NCBI GenBank assembly: GCA_027459605.1
Contig: DAIDHR010000006.1
Coordinates: forward strand, 1 to 64,000
DNA: 64,000 nucleotides
Source of the DNA: Alphaproteobacteria bacterium
GTDB lineage: Bacteria > Pseudomonadota > Alphaproteobacteria > UBA9655
Reading direction: 5' to 3'
How positions within the stretch are numbered: position 1 is the stretch's first letter; the number at the start of each line of letters is the position of its first letter. Shown here piece by piece: positions 36,806-45,531 of this stretch. Made by a program: the position numbers and the translations under genes. The notes under the pieces are model-generated. The model searched no databases, had not been told where the DNA came from, and saw only the letters and a program-made list of their open reading frames with translations.

Positions 36806-38203
36806 TTAAAAACTAATGCTAAATGCGAGACGTGAGCTTTTCTTTCTCTTCTTGGACTTATTTTTCTTTTTAATTAATTTTCTTTGCTTTTTTTGTGCCT
36901 TTTTTTGAATTGATTTTTGTTTCTTTACTTTGTTTTTAGAAAGTAGCTTTTTAGTAGGTGATGGCTTAGATACTAGCTTTTTCACAACAGGAGCTGGAGA
37001 CAGTGCAGGTTTAGCTCCTGGCTTAAATTTCCTGTCAAGTAAAGCTTGAGCTGCCGATAAGTCCAAGCTTTTATAATTGACATTACTAAATGGCCACCAC
37101 CTGTAATAAGTAATATCACGCCCAGATCGCTCCATAATATTTAAAATATCTTCTGAGTTTACAGCGTACCCCTTATCCCAAGCATGTTTTAGTAAAAGAA
37201 GAGCTCCACCGGCCGCAGTTGGAGCAGAAAACGATGTTCCACTTGTAAAAGTATTTTTTTTGTTTTCTATAGGAAGACGAAGGTCTTCTCCAGGGGCAAA
37301 CAGAAAGTGAGGTTTTTTGTTCTTATCATCTGGATTAGGAAGTTGAGAAAAGTTTGATATTTCTTCTTGACCATGACGATCATATCTTAGGGATCCAACG
37401 AAAAGAATTCCTTTTCCTTTTAATTTTTCATAGACTTCTTGTGTTTTAGATTTCCTAAAAAAACCCCAAAAATTATCCCACATATCCCAAAGATTGTTGA
37501 TGCCGTCGTTGCCAGCTGCTTTAACAATGATGATTCCTTTTTGAACAGCTTCTTTCAAGGCTTCAATAGTGTCTGAATTAATACTATTCGAGCAAAACCT
37601 TAGGCTTAAATTAATGACATCAACCTTTTGAGCAATCGCAGCCCGTATGGCTCTGGCCATGGCTTCTGGCCCGCTGATCCATTGGGGACCATTTGTATAT
37701 AATTTTAGATCAATGGGCAGGATTCTGGATTCGGGGGCAATATCATGTAAATCTTGCATAACGGCAGACCCATGATTTAGGGCGCCATAAGCAGTAATGG
37801 TATTTTTTAAAGCAGACCTAGCTATTTTCTGAGCATACATTGGATCATTATAAGCAGGCCTAGTTTCTTCATTCGGTGTTAGAACATAAGGATTGAGTTT
37901 TTTTAAAGCTGAAGGATGAATTACGCCTTTATCAGCAAGTCGTTTTGTATGATCAGGGTTAAAATCTGTATCTATGATAGCAACTGTAGGTATACGGCCA
38001 TTTTTGGCCTTCCCTCCCTTATTCCCTCCTAAATGGAGATTAACAGCATTTGTTGTTCTGCTTGGTATCGGGGCTCTTGTTAGCGAGTAAGGTTTATCAA
38101 AAATATAATAAGGATCATGAATATAATTGATTCCCCAGGAGGAAACTATTAAACCCAAAAAAATCCCGAATAGAAAAACAATACGACTAAATAAGTTTAA
38201 CAT
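36806..38203 (-). CDS. membrane-anchored subtilisin-like serine protease (S8) with Lys-rich tail
   Basis: The protein (465 aa from MLNLFSRIV; the track's TTG start adds 7 residues) has an N-terminal hydrophobic segment that could be an anchor or signal. In track numbering the S8 triad is D85 (VAIIDTDFN), H151 (LNHGSAVMQDL) and S331 (SGTSFSAPTAAGG), with the oxyanion Asn in AAGND (N239). HGSAVMQDL departs from the usual HGTxVAG. After residue 400 comes a Pro/Ala linker and a very Lys-rich tail of about 50 residues ending SRLAFSISF. The start is supported by GGTGG eight bases before ATG. Likely cell-envelope proteolysis; the substrate is unknown, and the tail could tether the enzyme to anionic glycans. 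Confidence 0.85.
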   Translation of the reverse strand: MLNLFSRIVFLFGIFLGLIVSSWGINYIHDPYYIFDKPYSLTRAPIPSRTTNAVNLHLGGNKGGKAKNGRIPTVAIIDTDFNPDHTKRLADKGVIHPSALKKLNPYVLTPNEETRPAYNDPMYAQKIARSALKNTITAYGALNHGSAVMQDLHDIAPESRILPIDLKLYTNGPQWISGPEAMARAIRAAIAQKVDVINLSLRFCSNSINSDTIEALKEAVQKGIIIVKAAGNDGINNLWDMWDNFWGFFRKSKTQEVYEKLKGKGILFVGSLRYDRHGQEEISNFSQLPNPDDKNKKPHFLFAPGEDLRLPIENKKNTFTSGTSFSAPTAAGGALLLLKHAWDKGYAVNSEDILNIMERSGRDITYYRWWPFSNVNYKSLDLSAAQALLDRKFKPGAKPALSPAPVVKKLVSKPSPTKKLLSKNKVKKQKSIQKKAQKKQRKLIKKKNKSKKRKKSSRLAFSISF

Positions 38204-38389
38204 TAAAATACCACCACTAAGCAATTAAGCATCAACTATAAGAAATATAGATTGGCCTTTTGAAATTGCAAGAAAATTATTCGATTTGGACAGGTTTTTA
38301 TCGATCTATCATACAAGTGATCGTCTTTTTCCTCTGATGGAAGGTTGCTCCCTGTTAACTTATGGCGTTTTCGCTTGCCATTTGAGGTT

Positions 38390-38417
38390 GGTAAAAAGAC
38401 TTAATGCAGGCCATTAA
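38390..38417 (-). terminator. candidate terminator of ettA
   Basis: On the minus strand TTAATG-gcctg-CATTAA is followed by GTCTTTTTACC. The stem is short and AT-rich, so it is only a candidate. It lies about 60 bases past the ettA stop. Confidence 0.4.
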
Positions 38418-38478
38418 ATAATTATATCCTCTTTCGCAAGTTTATATAAGGATGGTGACCCCCTTTAGAATAATCTTA

Positions 38479-40167
38479 TTAAGCCGTCTTTCGCATCAAG
38501 GGCTTGTACTTCAACCGGTGGGGCTGATCTGCGTCTATACCCAAACGACGTTTGTAATCAGACTCGTAAGCTTGGTAGTTACCTTCAAACCACTCTACAT
38601 GGCTATTGCCTTCAAAGGCTAGGATATGCGTTGCGATACGGTCGAGGAACCATCGGTCGTGGCTAATAATCACAGCGCATCCCGCAAACTCAAGAAGAGC
38701 TTCCTCAAGCGCTCGAAGAGTATCAATATCCAAGTCATTCGTAGGCTCGTCAAGTAAAAGCACGTTCACGCGGGATTTAAGCATTTTTGCAAGGTGGACA
38801 CGGTTGCGCTCTCCGCCTGAAAGCTGTCCCACCTTTTTCTGTTGGTCTGTTTTTTTAAAATTAAAGCTCGCACAATAGGCTCGGCTTGCCATTTTTCTCT
38901 TGCCTAGTTCGATTTCATCATGGCCTCCTGAGATTTCTTCCCAGACGGTCTTATCGGGATCTAAGCTATCGCGAGATTGATCGACATACCCTAAAACAAC
39001 CGTTTCTCCTATGCGAATGACTCCTTCGTTGGGTGTCTCTTTTTCGCTGATAAGTTTGAAAAGGGTTGTTTTGCCAGCACCATTTGGGCCGATAATGCCA
39101 ACAATTCCTCCTGCCGGGAGTTTAAAGCTTAAATCATCAATTAAAAGACGATCTCCAAAGCCTTTTGAAAGGTTTTGTGTTTCAATGACAACAGACCCAA
39201 GGCGAGGACCGGCTGGGATAATAATTTGAGCTGTTTCTTGAGATTTTCGAGCATCTTGAGCCAAAAGCTCTTCATAAGCTTGTATACGGGCTTTGCTTTT
39301 AGATTGGCGTGCTTTGGGAGATTGGCGAATCCACTCCAACTCCCGCGCAAGGGTTTTTTGTCGAGCTCCTTCTTGTTTACCTTCAAGCTCAAGCCGCTTT
39401 TGCTTCTGCTCTAGCCAAGCCGAATAATTCCCTTCGAAGGGAATTCCTTGCCCGCGATCTAACTCTAAGATCCACCCCACGACGTTATCTAAGAAATATC
39501 GGTCGTGAGTAACAAGAATGACCGTACCCTTATAATCTTGAAGATGGCGTTCAAGCCATGCTACCGATTCCGCATCCAAATGGTTTGTCGGCTCGTCTAG
39601 AAGCAAAATATCAGGCTGTTGAAGGAGAAGTTTGCATAAAGCTATCCTGCGTTTTTCTCCCCCCGAAAGTGTTTTTACATCCGTATTTCCTGGAGGACAG
39701 CGGAGCGCATCCATAGCGATTTCTACTTTGCGGCTCAAATCCCAAGCACCCACAGCTTCAATTTTCTCTTGAAGTTCGGCTTGTTCAGAGAGAAGGGCAT
39801 TCATTTCTTCATCGGACATGGGCTCAGCGAATTTAGCACTAATCGCTTCAAAACGGTCTAGCAACCCTTTTGTTTCTGAAAGAGCCTGGAGAACATTTTC
39901 TTCAACGGTAAGATTAGGGTTTAGTTCAGGTTCTTGAGGAAGGTATCCGACGGTTGTCCCTTGGGCAGCCCAGGCTTCCCCATTAAATTCAGTATCAAGA
40001 CCTGCCATAATTTTCATCAATGTGGATTTACCAGCCCCATTAACACCAATGATACCAATCTTGGCTCCAGGATAAAAAGACAGCCAAATGTCCTTGAAGA
40101 CCTCTCGACCTCCAGGATAAATTTTGGTCAGGCCTTTCATAACATATATATATTGATTGGATGCCAT
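38479..40167 (-). CDS. ettA: energy-dependent translational throttle protein EttA (ABC-F)
   Basis: EttA binds the ribosomal E site and gates early elongation according to ATP/ADP level. The 562-aa protein has two ABC domains without membrane segments: Walker [10 protein letters not shown] and GPNGAGKTT, signatures LSGGEKRR and LSGGERNR, Walker [12 protein letters not shown] and [11 protein letters not shown]. Between them is the charged linker ([41 protein letters not shown]) characteristic of EttA rather than Uup. The N-terminus [20 protein letters not shown] is typical. It lies 17 bases downstream of a tRNA gene on the same strand and is probably cotranscribed with it. Confidence 0.95.
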   Translation of the reverse strand: MASNQYIYVMKGLTKIYPGGREVFKDIWLSFYPGAKIGIIGVNGAGKSTLMKIMAGLDTEFNGEAWAAQGTTVGYLPQEPELNPNLTVEENVLQALSETKGLLDRFEAISAKFAEPMSDEEMNALLSEQAELQEKIEAVGAWDLSRKVEIAMDALRCPPGNTDVKTLSGGEKRRIALCKLLLQQPDILLLDEPTNHLDAESVAWLERHLQDYKGTVILVTHDRYFLDNVVGWILELDRGQGIPFEGNYSAWLEQKQKRLELEGKQEGARQKTLARELEWIRQSPKARQSKSKARIQAYEELLAQDARKSQETAQIIIPAGPRLGSVVIETQNLSKGFGDRLLIDDLSFKLPAGGIVGIIGPNGAGKTTLFKLISEKETPNEGVIRIGETVVLGYVDQSRDSLDPDKTVWEEISGGHDEIELGKRKMASRAYCASFNFKKTDQQKKVGQLSGGERNRVHLAKMLKSRVNVLLLDEPTNDLDIDTLRALEEALLEFAGCAVIISHDRWFLDRIATHILAFEGNSHVEWFEGNYQAYESDYKRRLGIDADQPHRLKYKPLMRKTA

Positions 40168-40184
40168 ACTTACTCCTAAATGAC

Positions 40185-40261
40185 TGGTGGGCCCGGCAGG
40201 ACTCGAACCTGCGACACCTCCGTTATGAGCGGAGAGTTCTAACCAACTGAACTACAGGCCC
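40185..40261 (-). tRNA. tRNA with CAU anticodon (probably Ile2, or elongator Met)
   Basis: Read on the minus strand, this 77-base gene begins GGGCCTGTAGTTCAGTTGG, has anticodon stem CTCCG/CGGAG with loop CTCATAA (anticodon CAU), T arm GCAGGTTCGAGTCCTGC, and ends GGGCCCACCA with an encoded CCA. The acceptor stem has C4-G69 and C5-G68, the pairs TilS reads in tRNA-Ile2, which leans toward isoleucine (AUA) with lysidine at position 34 rather than methionine. An unambiguous call needs a covariance classifier. Confidence 0.93.
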
Positions 40262-40275
40262 AGAAGAATTTTCCT

Positions 40276-40303
40276 AAAATACCTGAATTCCTCGTTGGGT
40301 CAA
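40276..40303 (-). promoter_or_regulatory. candidate promoter of tRNA-CAU/ettA
   Basis: On the minus strand TTGACC is followed after 16 bases by TATTTT, placing the transcription start a few bases before the mature tRNA 5' end. Confidence 0.5.
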
Positions 40304-40361
40304 TGAAAAAAGGAAGTGTTCTAGGTTTGCTTATTTATGGGCAAATCTTTTGGATTAAAGT

Positions 40362-40390
40362 TTGATATCTTTTTAATAATTTGTTATAAA
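40362..40390 (+). promoter_or_regulatory. candidate promoter of the 147-aa secreted protein gene
   Basis: TTGATA (40362-40367) and TATAAA (40385-40390) are separated by 17 bases, a near-consensus sigma-70 promoter. The leader would be about 53 bases. Confidence 0.6.
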
Positions 40391-40449
40391 AGAGAAAGGT
40401 AAAATGACCTGATTTTAACCCTAATCAATAATAATAAAAGGAAGGCGAC

Positions 40450-40893
40450 ATGAAAAAATTGTTAACTTTCTCTTTCTTGGCAGTTCTATCAAGCACAATC
40501 TTGTCACATGGCGTAAATGCTGTTGAGGTTCGAATAAAGGGAACGTACAATGAACTTGATCTCATTAATGGCGAACACCCAAGTAAATACAAATTAGAAA
40601 TAGTGGACACCCAAAAGCATGAGATGATACACCCAACAGAGCCTAATACATTCGAGGCCCCCATTACAACATTCCCAACACCAGATAAACCTGTAGAAGT
40701 AAGATATACATACAATCAAACACTTCCTCATAACGCTCGAGTTAGATTCCAAATCTTATTTACTGCGGGAAGATTTTCCATGTATGCATTTTGCCCAGAG
40801 ACTCATATTACCCAAGAATTAAAAGCTATTAATCTTGTAGTTAACGCTAAATATCAGTGTCAAGTGCAAGCTAGGAACATGACAGAAGAATAG
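40450..40893 (+). CDS. secreted protein of unknown function
   Basis: I do not recognise this 147-aa protein. A signal peptide is clear (MKKLLTFSFLAVLSSTILSHGVNA, cleavage after VNA). The mature 123 residues look beta-rich, with alternating polar and hydrophobic residues and two cysteines (AFCPETH and KYQCQVQ) that could form one disulfide. It has a good Shine-Dalgarno (GGAAGG) and its own promoter. A 12-bp inverted repeat (TTTCAAGTTTTCG/CGAAACTTGAAA, 40912-40947) follows the stop and may end the transcript. Likely periplasmic or exported. Confidence 0.75.
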   Translation: MKKLLTFSFLAVLSSTILSHGVNAVEVRIKGTYNELDLINGEHPSKYKLEIVDTQKHEMIHPTEPNTFEAPITTFPTPDKPVEVRYTYNQTLPHNARVRFQILFTAGRFSMYAFCPETHITQELKAINLVVNAKYQCQVQARNMTEE

Positions 40894-41262
40894 GAAACTA
40901 TATTCAAAGGATTTCAAGTTTTCGGGCCAGGTGTTCGAAACTTGAAAGGCGAGGAGTAAAGTACTTTCAAGGGGGCCGTGATCAGTGTTTCGGACACTAA
41001 GCCTCATTTTTAACCTTGCTAATTTTAACCCCAGTATTGTTTTGGATGAGCCATTACTTTTTGCGTTGAAATCAAACATTAGCGTTATTGCGAGGCGCCG
41101 TAGGCGCCGCGGCAATCCAGAGATTTAGTCATTTTTAGATTGCTTCGCCCTGCTTTCCGCAGGGCTGGCATGACGGTAACCATTTGTTTTATTAGATAAA
41201 ATATAATTCCTTATTCAAGCTCAGGTTATTTATTCATATACCCGGTTCTGATGATTTTCCAT
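40894..41262. other. repeat-rich spacer
   Basis: It contains the inverted repeat TTTCAAGTTTTCG/CGAAACTTGAAA (40912-40947), a small AGTGT-TTCGG-ACACT hairpin (40984-40998) followed by CATTTTT, and a full palindromic element (41043-41181). The 98-aa minus-strand ORF across it has no support. Confidence 0.55.
41043..41181. repeat. modular palindromic element, long copy
   Basis: It begins TTGGATGAGCCA, then TTGAAAT, TTATTGCGAGGCGCCGTAGG, GGCAATCC, GATTGCTTCGCCCTGC and GCATGACGGTAAC. The first 55 bases match 53455-53511 with scattered changes, and the last 40 match 36111-36151. The inner arms form a GGCGCC-rich palindrome. Confidence 0.75.
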
Positions 41263-41291
41263 TTGACAGAAATTTGATCTATATCTACGAT
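41263..41291 (+). promoter_or_regulatory. candidate promoter of the 156-aa secreted protein gene
   Basis: A perfect TTGACA (41263-41268) lies 17 bases before TACGAT (41286-41291), giving a leader of about 33 bases to ATG 41331. Confidence 0.5.
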
Positions 41292-41330
41292 TAGATTGAC
41301 ATTAACTGTTTGTTAATAGAGGAGAAGAAA

Positions 41331-41801
41331 ATGTCAAAAGTCTTGTTTACTACAGCGATTTTAACTTGTTTTTTTAATATAGCAGAACAGGCGCAAGCCC
41401 ATACGGATTCTGAGAATTCCGTTAAACTTAAAATAAGCCCTAAGTTTAGCCGATATAAACTTTCTACACTTCTCTCTCCCGAGGCTGCAAACGCTGTTCG
41501 AGAATTCAACTCAACGCAGCAAGTTGAGCAGGGCATGGAAGACGTGAATAAGAAGCCTGTGGGAATATTAAAGACCCCAAAAAAAGAAACTTTTGAAAAG
41601 AAGAGGAAACTTATTCAAAGTATGCAAAACAAAAACAGAGAATTATTTGAAGACAATAAAAAATTTGCATACGGGAATAAAAAAATCGCAGAAAAAGATT
41701 ACCTCGAGGTTTTAAAAAACCTCATCCTGAGTAAAGAGCCAAATCTGGAAACAGCGATGAATCAACTTCAGGCCAAGCGACTTGAGAGATTAATGAACTA
41801 G
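41331..41801 (+). CDS. secreted Lys-rich helical protein of unknown function
   Basis: The 156-aa product (from MSKVLFTTA; the track's TTG start lies before the AGAGGAG ribosome binding site and is rejected) has a signal peptide ending AEQAQA. The mature part is rich in Lys, Glu and Asn, has no cysteine after the signal region, and is predicted largely helical, ending LQAKRLERLMN. I recognise no family. It has its own promoter and a very strong terminator, so it is a single-gene unit. It could be an exported or periplasmic small protein of a host-associated lineage. Confidence 0.72.
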   Translation: MSKVLFTTAILTCFFNIAEQAQAHTDSENSVKLKISPKFSRYKLSTLLSPEAANAVREFNSTQQVEQGMEDVNKKPVGILKTPKKETFEKKRKLIQSMQNKNRELFEDNKKFAYGNKKIAEKDYLEVLKNLILSKEPNLETAMNQLQAKRLERLMN

Positions 41802-41826
41802 AATTTATTAAAAGCTTAGAAAGAAA

Positions 41827-41866
41827 ACTTTTATCCAGCTTTAAGAAGCTGGATAAAAGTGCTTTT
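41827..41866. terminator. strong bidirectional hairpin terminator
   Basis: ACTTTTATCCAGCTT and AAGCTGGATAAAAGT form a perfect 15-bp stem around TAAG, followed by GCTTTTT on the plus strand; A/T runs occur on both sides. It ends the 156-aa gene. Confidence 0.85.
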
Positions 41867-42031
41867 TGAGGCATCACGTTAAAAGCAGAAAACTAAAATT
41901 CGCGGGCAGGGCATTAAATCTTATTCATACGACCAAAAAGTTTACTACCCTTTGGAGACTAGGGCACTTGTTTGTGGCAAGTTACAAGACAATGATATTT
42001 GTTGGTATTGAGGTGAAATTCTTAAAACCCC

Positions 42032-42060
42032 ATGACGAAAGATTGATTCCGTGATATAAG
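42032..42060 (+). promoter_or_regulatory. candidate promoter of cpoB
   Basis: ATGACG and TATAAG are spaced by 17 bases, each matching four or five consensus positions. It lies 37 bases before the cpoB start codon. Confidence 0.35.
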
Positions 42061-42096
42061 CCTCTGACTAAAATAGGACAACACCAATGAGGTATT

Positions 42097-42804
42097 ATGG
42101 ATAGAAAATTTTACATGTGCTTGCTGGTATTCGGCCTGACCTTTGGGCTTTTGCCCAAATCCCCCCTCTATGCTCAAGAAAACCCCGAGCTTATGGTTGA
42201 TATGATGCGTCGCATTGATGCGATTGAGGCTGAAAACAGAGAGCTTCGAGGACAGGTCGAAGAGCTGCGCCACGATGTGACGGGCATGACCCAGCGGATG
42301 GATACGCTTAATGCGGACATAGATTATCGCTTGACTAATCCTGAAAGTGGGGCCCTTTCTTCAAGCCTCCCTCATGGACCTGGCGAGCTTGGCCCCTTAG
42401 CGAAGGAAGCAACTTCCTCGGAACCGGCTAGTGCCAGCGATGAATATGAAAGGGCCAGAGCGCTTCTAGAGCGGGGAGATTATGAAGCAGCTGAGCATGC
42501 CTTTGCTGCTTTTGTAGCAGCCCATCCTAAAGATAAAAATGCAGGTGCGGCTCAGTATTGGTTAGGTGTAACTTTTTCTGTTCGCGGGGAGCATGAAAAG
42601 GCAGTTGCTGCCTTTGCTAAGGGATACAAGTCCTATCCCAAGTCCTCGAAGGCAGCGGATAATTTACTAAAATTGGCCAAGTCCTTAGGAGCTCTTGACC
42701 GGAAGGGAGATGCGTGCACGACCCTGGATCAGCTAGCGACAGAATATCCTAAAACTCATGTGAAGGATATTGCAAGTGAGCGGAAAAAGTTCGGGTGTAA
42801 GTAA
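42097..42804 (+). CDS. cpoB: Tol-Pal system coordinator CpoB (YbgF)
   Basis: CpoB is a periplasmic protein that links peptidoglycan synthesis with outer-membrane constriction by the Tol-Pal machine. The 235-aa protein has a signal peptide ending LYA, a trimerising coiled coil (about 30-80, MVDMMRRIDAIEAENRELRGQVEELRHDV), a Pro/Ser/Gly linker, and three TPR-like repeats from about residue 113 (DEYERARALLERGDYEAAEHAFAAFVAAHPKDKNAGAAQYWLG), ending with KKFGCK. Usually the gene follows tolB and pal, but neither is present here, so it has been separated from that cluster. GAGGT precedes the ATG. Confidence 0.9.
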   Translation: MDRKFYMCLLVFGLTFGLLPKSPLYAQENPELMVDMMRRIDAIEAENRELRGQVEELRHDVTGMTQRMDTLNADIDYRLTNPESGALSSSLPHGPGELGPLAKEATSSEPASASDEYERARALLERGDYEAAEHAFAAFVAAHPKDKNAGAAQYWLGVTFSVRGEHEKAVAAFAKGYKSYPKSSKAADNLLKLAKSLGALDRKGDACTTLDQLATEYPKTHVKDIASERKKFGCK

Positions 42805-43102
42805 CTTATACTTTGGATAAGGATTGTAATTTTATTAGTAAAAACAATACATTATCGTTATCGCGAGGGTGTGGAGCGCGCGTGGCCCAAAACATCAGGA
42901 AGGTCAGAAAAAATGATTAGGCATGGGAAGACTTCATTGATAAAAGAGTGGATTTCCACTGCGTCTTTGGCGCCTTGCAATGACGAAAACTCACGTCTTT
43001 AGCCAAAACGCAGGTTAAGTAGACAATTGGGTGGAGTTAAAAAACTCAACCAATGTCAAAATAGAGAAATAATATTATATATTTATAAGAATTTTTTTCC
43101 TA
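42805..43102. other. spacer with a decayed palindromic element
   Basis: No gene is seen. A copy of the palindromic element covers 42838-42986, and a 9-bp imperfect hairpin (GGTGGAGTT/AACTCAACC) lies at about 43030-43051. Confidence 0.5.
42838..42986. repeat. modular palindromic element, decayed copy
   Basis: AAAACAATACATTATCG and TTATCGCGAGG match the left flank of the other copies, and CTTGCAATGACGAAAAC matches the right end. The middle is degenerate. Confidence 0.6.
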
Positions 43103-43131
43103 TTGGATTTTTTACACAGGTAGTTTATACA
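43103..43131 (+). promoter_or_regulatory. candidate promoter of the 291-aa secreted protein gene
   Basis: TTGGAT (43103-43108) and TATACA (43126-43131) are spaced by 17 bases, about 30 bases before the ATG. Confidence 0.5.
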
Positions 43132-43162
43132 ATATTCACTAAATCAAAGAGGAGAACGTAGC

Positions 43163-44038
43163 ATGTTAAAAAAGTTTTTTATATTCGCAGCTCTGTGTTG
43201 GAGTTCGTCAGCTGATGGAGTTATCTTAACTTCAGAAGAGAGTAGAGATCTCGGAGCTCTTCAACGGTGCGCGGTTTCCATTAAAAAAACTTGGGACCAG
43301 GTCGCAAGCCAGATTCAGACCGTGTATGGTAAGCGTCCTCAACAATGGGTTTCCCCGAAAGCGGGTTCGCCTGAGAAAATTGCTGAGTTATGTAAAAACG
43401 CACAAACTCCTTGGCCAACAAATGTTTATCCTGCCTCATTTGGCTTCGAAAAGTCCCCGAGTATGCTTGAATACGGGGCGGGTATGACGGAAAACTACAA
43501 GATCTGCTTCTTTCAGCAAGACATGCCTTCCTTTATGGAGGCGTTGAGGAAAAGAAAATCAACGGGTAAAGGATTAAAGTTCGAAAACCAAGATCAGCTT
43601 GACAAATACCAACGTGAATTTAGTACGTTAGGCAGTATCTTCGCAGAGCTTCTCACCACCATTGATACAACTATTGCACCGCTATACGCCAAATACTCAA
43701 ATAAGATTGACACAGTCTACTTATTATTAATGCCCTTAAAAGAGAAGATTACGAGTTCAAGACTGAAAACTGCTTCTTTCCAAGAAAGATTTAAAGACGA
43801 CCTCCTAAGATTGGAATATGGCGCAACAGAAAAAAGATATATCGAACCCTCCCTTAAAACAACAACTGCAACCGTGGAAGAAGAGTTTATTAAAGATCAG
43901 CTATTTTCTGAAGCGGCACATGCAGTGTATGCAACCGCAATAAATTCATGGGGGAATCTTGCATGGATTCACGCTGTTATGTATAAGGAAATCGGAGATG
44001 AGTCTTTAGTCTCCCTCCTTCCAAAGATTAGAGAATAA
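43163..44038 (+). CDS. secreted protein of unknown function
   Basis: I do not recognise this 291-aa protein. It has a short signal peptide (MLKKFFIFAALCWSSSADG), an excellent ribosome binding site (AGAGGAG) and its own promoter. The mature part is mostly helical and charged, with a few cysteines (RCAVSIKK, AELCKNA, YKICFF) and hydrophobic helices near 165-190. It ends convergently with the HAD gene. No enzymatic motif is visible. Like the other orphan secreted proteins here, it could act in the periplasm or outside the cell. Confidence 0.72.
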   Translation: MLKKFFIFAALCWSSSADGVILTSEESRDLGALQRCAVSIKKTWDQVASQIQTVYGKRPQQWVSPKAGSPEKIAELCKNAQTPWPTNVYPASFGFEKSPSMLEYGAGMTENYKICFFQQDMPSFMEALRKRKSTGKGLKFENQDQLDKYQREFSTLGSIFAELLTTIDTTIAPLYAKYSNKIDTVYLLLMPLKEKITSSRLKTASFQERFKDDLLRLEYGATEKRYIEPSLKTTTATVEEEFIKDQLFSEAAHAVYATAINSWGNLAWIHAVMYKEIGDESLVSLLPKIRE

Positions 44039-44146
44039 TAGAGATTATGAGGAGCGGCGAATCTGTATTTCCCAGACTTGGATCACACTGAGTCGAGGCT
44101 GGGGGATTTTAAGAACGGCGGCTTTCAATCCCATGAGTACCACCTG

Positions 44147-44749
44147 CTAAAATCTAAAGGCTCCCCAAAAGCCATAAGGTTTGCCAGGAAAATGGTGGGT
44201 GTTTCTTACTCCTTTTAAGGCAAGGACTCGAGAGAGGACTCCTCTTTTTGGATGAACCACAATAGCAAGGCGAGACACTTCCCATACATAAAGGTCTTTT
44301 TGAGAATCTCCTGCATAATCAAATCCCTGCAGTCCAAACTTTTTCAAAAGTGCATCACGTTTGTGAGGACCGGTCATGTTTATATGGCCATCACTTCCGA
44401 TAACTTCTTGGAAAAATCCTAAATGATCAGCAATTTTTTGGGCTATTGTTTGATCTGTTCCGGTGGCAAGAACTAGGAAACGTCCTCCCTCCGCCTCTTT
44501 TTTAGCAAACTCTAGAAAGGGGAGATTATAAGGGAGCTGATGAGGAAGAAGGTTAGAGATTTCGGTCAGGCGCCTTTTGGTATAAGGGCGACCCTTTAAA
44601 AACCAGAAAGGAATAAGAAAAAGAGCCCATGGCTTTTTATATAAGAGCCAGGCCATCATTTCATGGAAAGTATCTGTATGAATAAGGGTTCCGTCTAAAT
44701 CAAGAACTAAGGGAAGAGAAGAAGCAGGCTTAGCAGCAACCATGGCCAT
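44147..44749 (-). CDS. HAD-superfamily phosphatase
   Basis: The protein (200 aa from the ATG giving MAMVAAKP) has HAD motif I DLDGTLIHTD, motif II near LVLATGTDQ (threonine), motif III lysine in PHKRDALLKKFG and motif IV YAGDSQKDL. A hydrophobic cap region (LYKKPWALFLIPFWFLKG) sits between I and II. This type often occurs fused to or beside UbiA-family prenyltransferases, but no such partner is visible here. The start overlaps the MerC-like gene by about 20 bases, so the two are probably cotranscribed. The substrate is unknown. Confidence 0.8.
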   Translation of the reverse strand: MAMVAAKPASSLPLVLDLDGTLIHTDTFHEMMAWLLYKKPWALFLIPFWFLKGRPYTKRRLTEISNLLPHQLPYNLPFLEFAKKEAEGGRFLVLATGTDQTIAQKIADHLGFFQEVIGSDGHINMTGPHKRDALLKKFGLQGFDYAGDSQKDLYVWEVSRLAIVVHPKRGVLSRVLALKGVRNTHHFPGKPYGFWGAFRF

Positions 44750-45110
44750 TATGGACAAGCGTTTTCTTGTTCCAAATCACACTTCCCATAAAAAGAGTAA
44801 GGCAAATATAAAGAAAATAATCATACTTTAAAAAGGCGGCTAATACCATCCCGAAAGAAGCCAATCCAGCACACGTAAAAAGGGTCCATTTTCCTTGGTG
44901 GATGTAAGTTTGGTAAGCCATAAACCCAAGAGTCCCTAAGGCAAAGATTAGCATCATTGGAAAGAAATACTCATGAATTTCAGCAAACTCAATGCCAACT
45001 AAACTGAGAAATCCTGCATAGAGTGGAAGACACATTGGGCAAATAGCGCAAGAAAGAAGTGAGGTAATAACAGTACCAGTACCACTAAATACATCGCCCC
45101 ATCGCTTCAT
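44730..45110 (-). CDS. MerC-like small membrane protein
   Basis: This is a four-helix membrane protein of 126 aa when started at MKRWGDVFSG, where AAGGA lies seven bases upstream. The track's TTG start and an intermediate ATG are less supported. The first helix carries SCAICPMCLPLYAGFL, the CxxC-type pair of MerC-family proteins that carry Hg(II) or other soft metals; a terminal HGCC adds two more cysteines. No mer operon is nearby, so mercury transport is not implied. It overlaps the HAD gene. Confidence 0.7.
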   Translation of the reverse strand: MKRWGDVFSGTGTVITSLLSCAICPMCLPLYAGFLSLVGIEFAEIHEYFFPMMLIFALGTLGFMAYQTYIHQGKWTLFTCAGLASFGMVLAAFLKYDYFLYICLTLFMGSVIWNKKTLVHNGHGCC

Positions 45111-45531
45111 TTTAAAATCCTTACTTACCATAGCTTTATTTTTAATATATGAAATTCGATGGTGTATTTCAAGGTGCAAGGGAAATGGACGGATCTACTT
45201 TACCAGGACTCCCCCTTAGCACCTGACAAATTTTGATTATTATATTGCAATACATACAGTTGTCATCCCCGCGAAGGCAGGGATCCAAAAAATCAATGAG
45301 TTATAAAAAGATAGAACCTTTTCATTTACCATGTCTTATCAAACTTTTTGTTTCACTACGTTGAATGGATTCCCACCTTCGCGGGAATGGCAATCGGGGA
45401 AAGCTAGAAAATATCAGGTGTTGAGACTCCCCATGAGTGTTTGATTTTTTTCATAAGGTATGCAAAGGTTTAAATGCGAACTAAGGATAGTCTGTCTGAA
45501 TTTTCAAATCAATTTAGTTGGATAAGGAAAG
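45111..45531. other. divergent spacer with palindromic repeat
   Basis: It separates the MerC-like gene (minus) from holC (plus). No gene is seen. The repeat at 45236-45396 takes up much of it. Confidence 0.5.
45236..45396. repeat. palindromic element with a CCCCGCGAAGG core
   Basis: The arms GTCATCCCCGCGAAGGC, AGGGATCCA and TGGATTCCCACCTTCGCGGG are reverse complements over about 25 bases, enclosing about 80 bases. The left flank TTGCAATACATACAGTT resembles the left flank of the other elements (TTGAAATACATAAGTT at 36086), suggesting the same flanks with a different core. Confidence 0.75.

Noticed and set aside
41866-42054. 62-aa ORF after the 15-bp terminator
   Set aside because: Begins in the terminator T-run with TTG, no ribosome binding site, no recognisable composition.
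44730-45110. Mercury resistance system
   Set aside because: The MerC-like protein stands without merR, merA, merP or merT, so a specific mercury role is not claimed.
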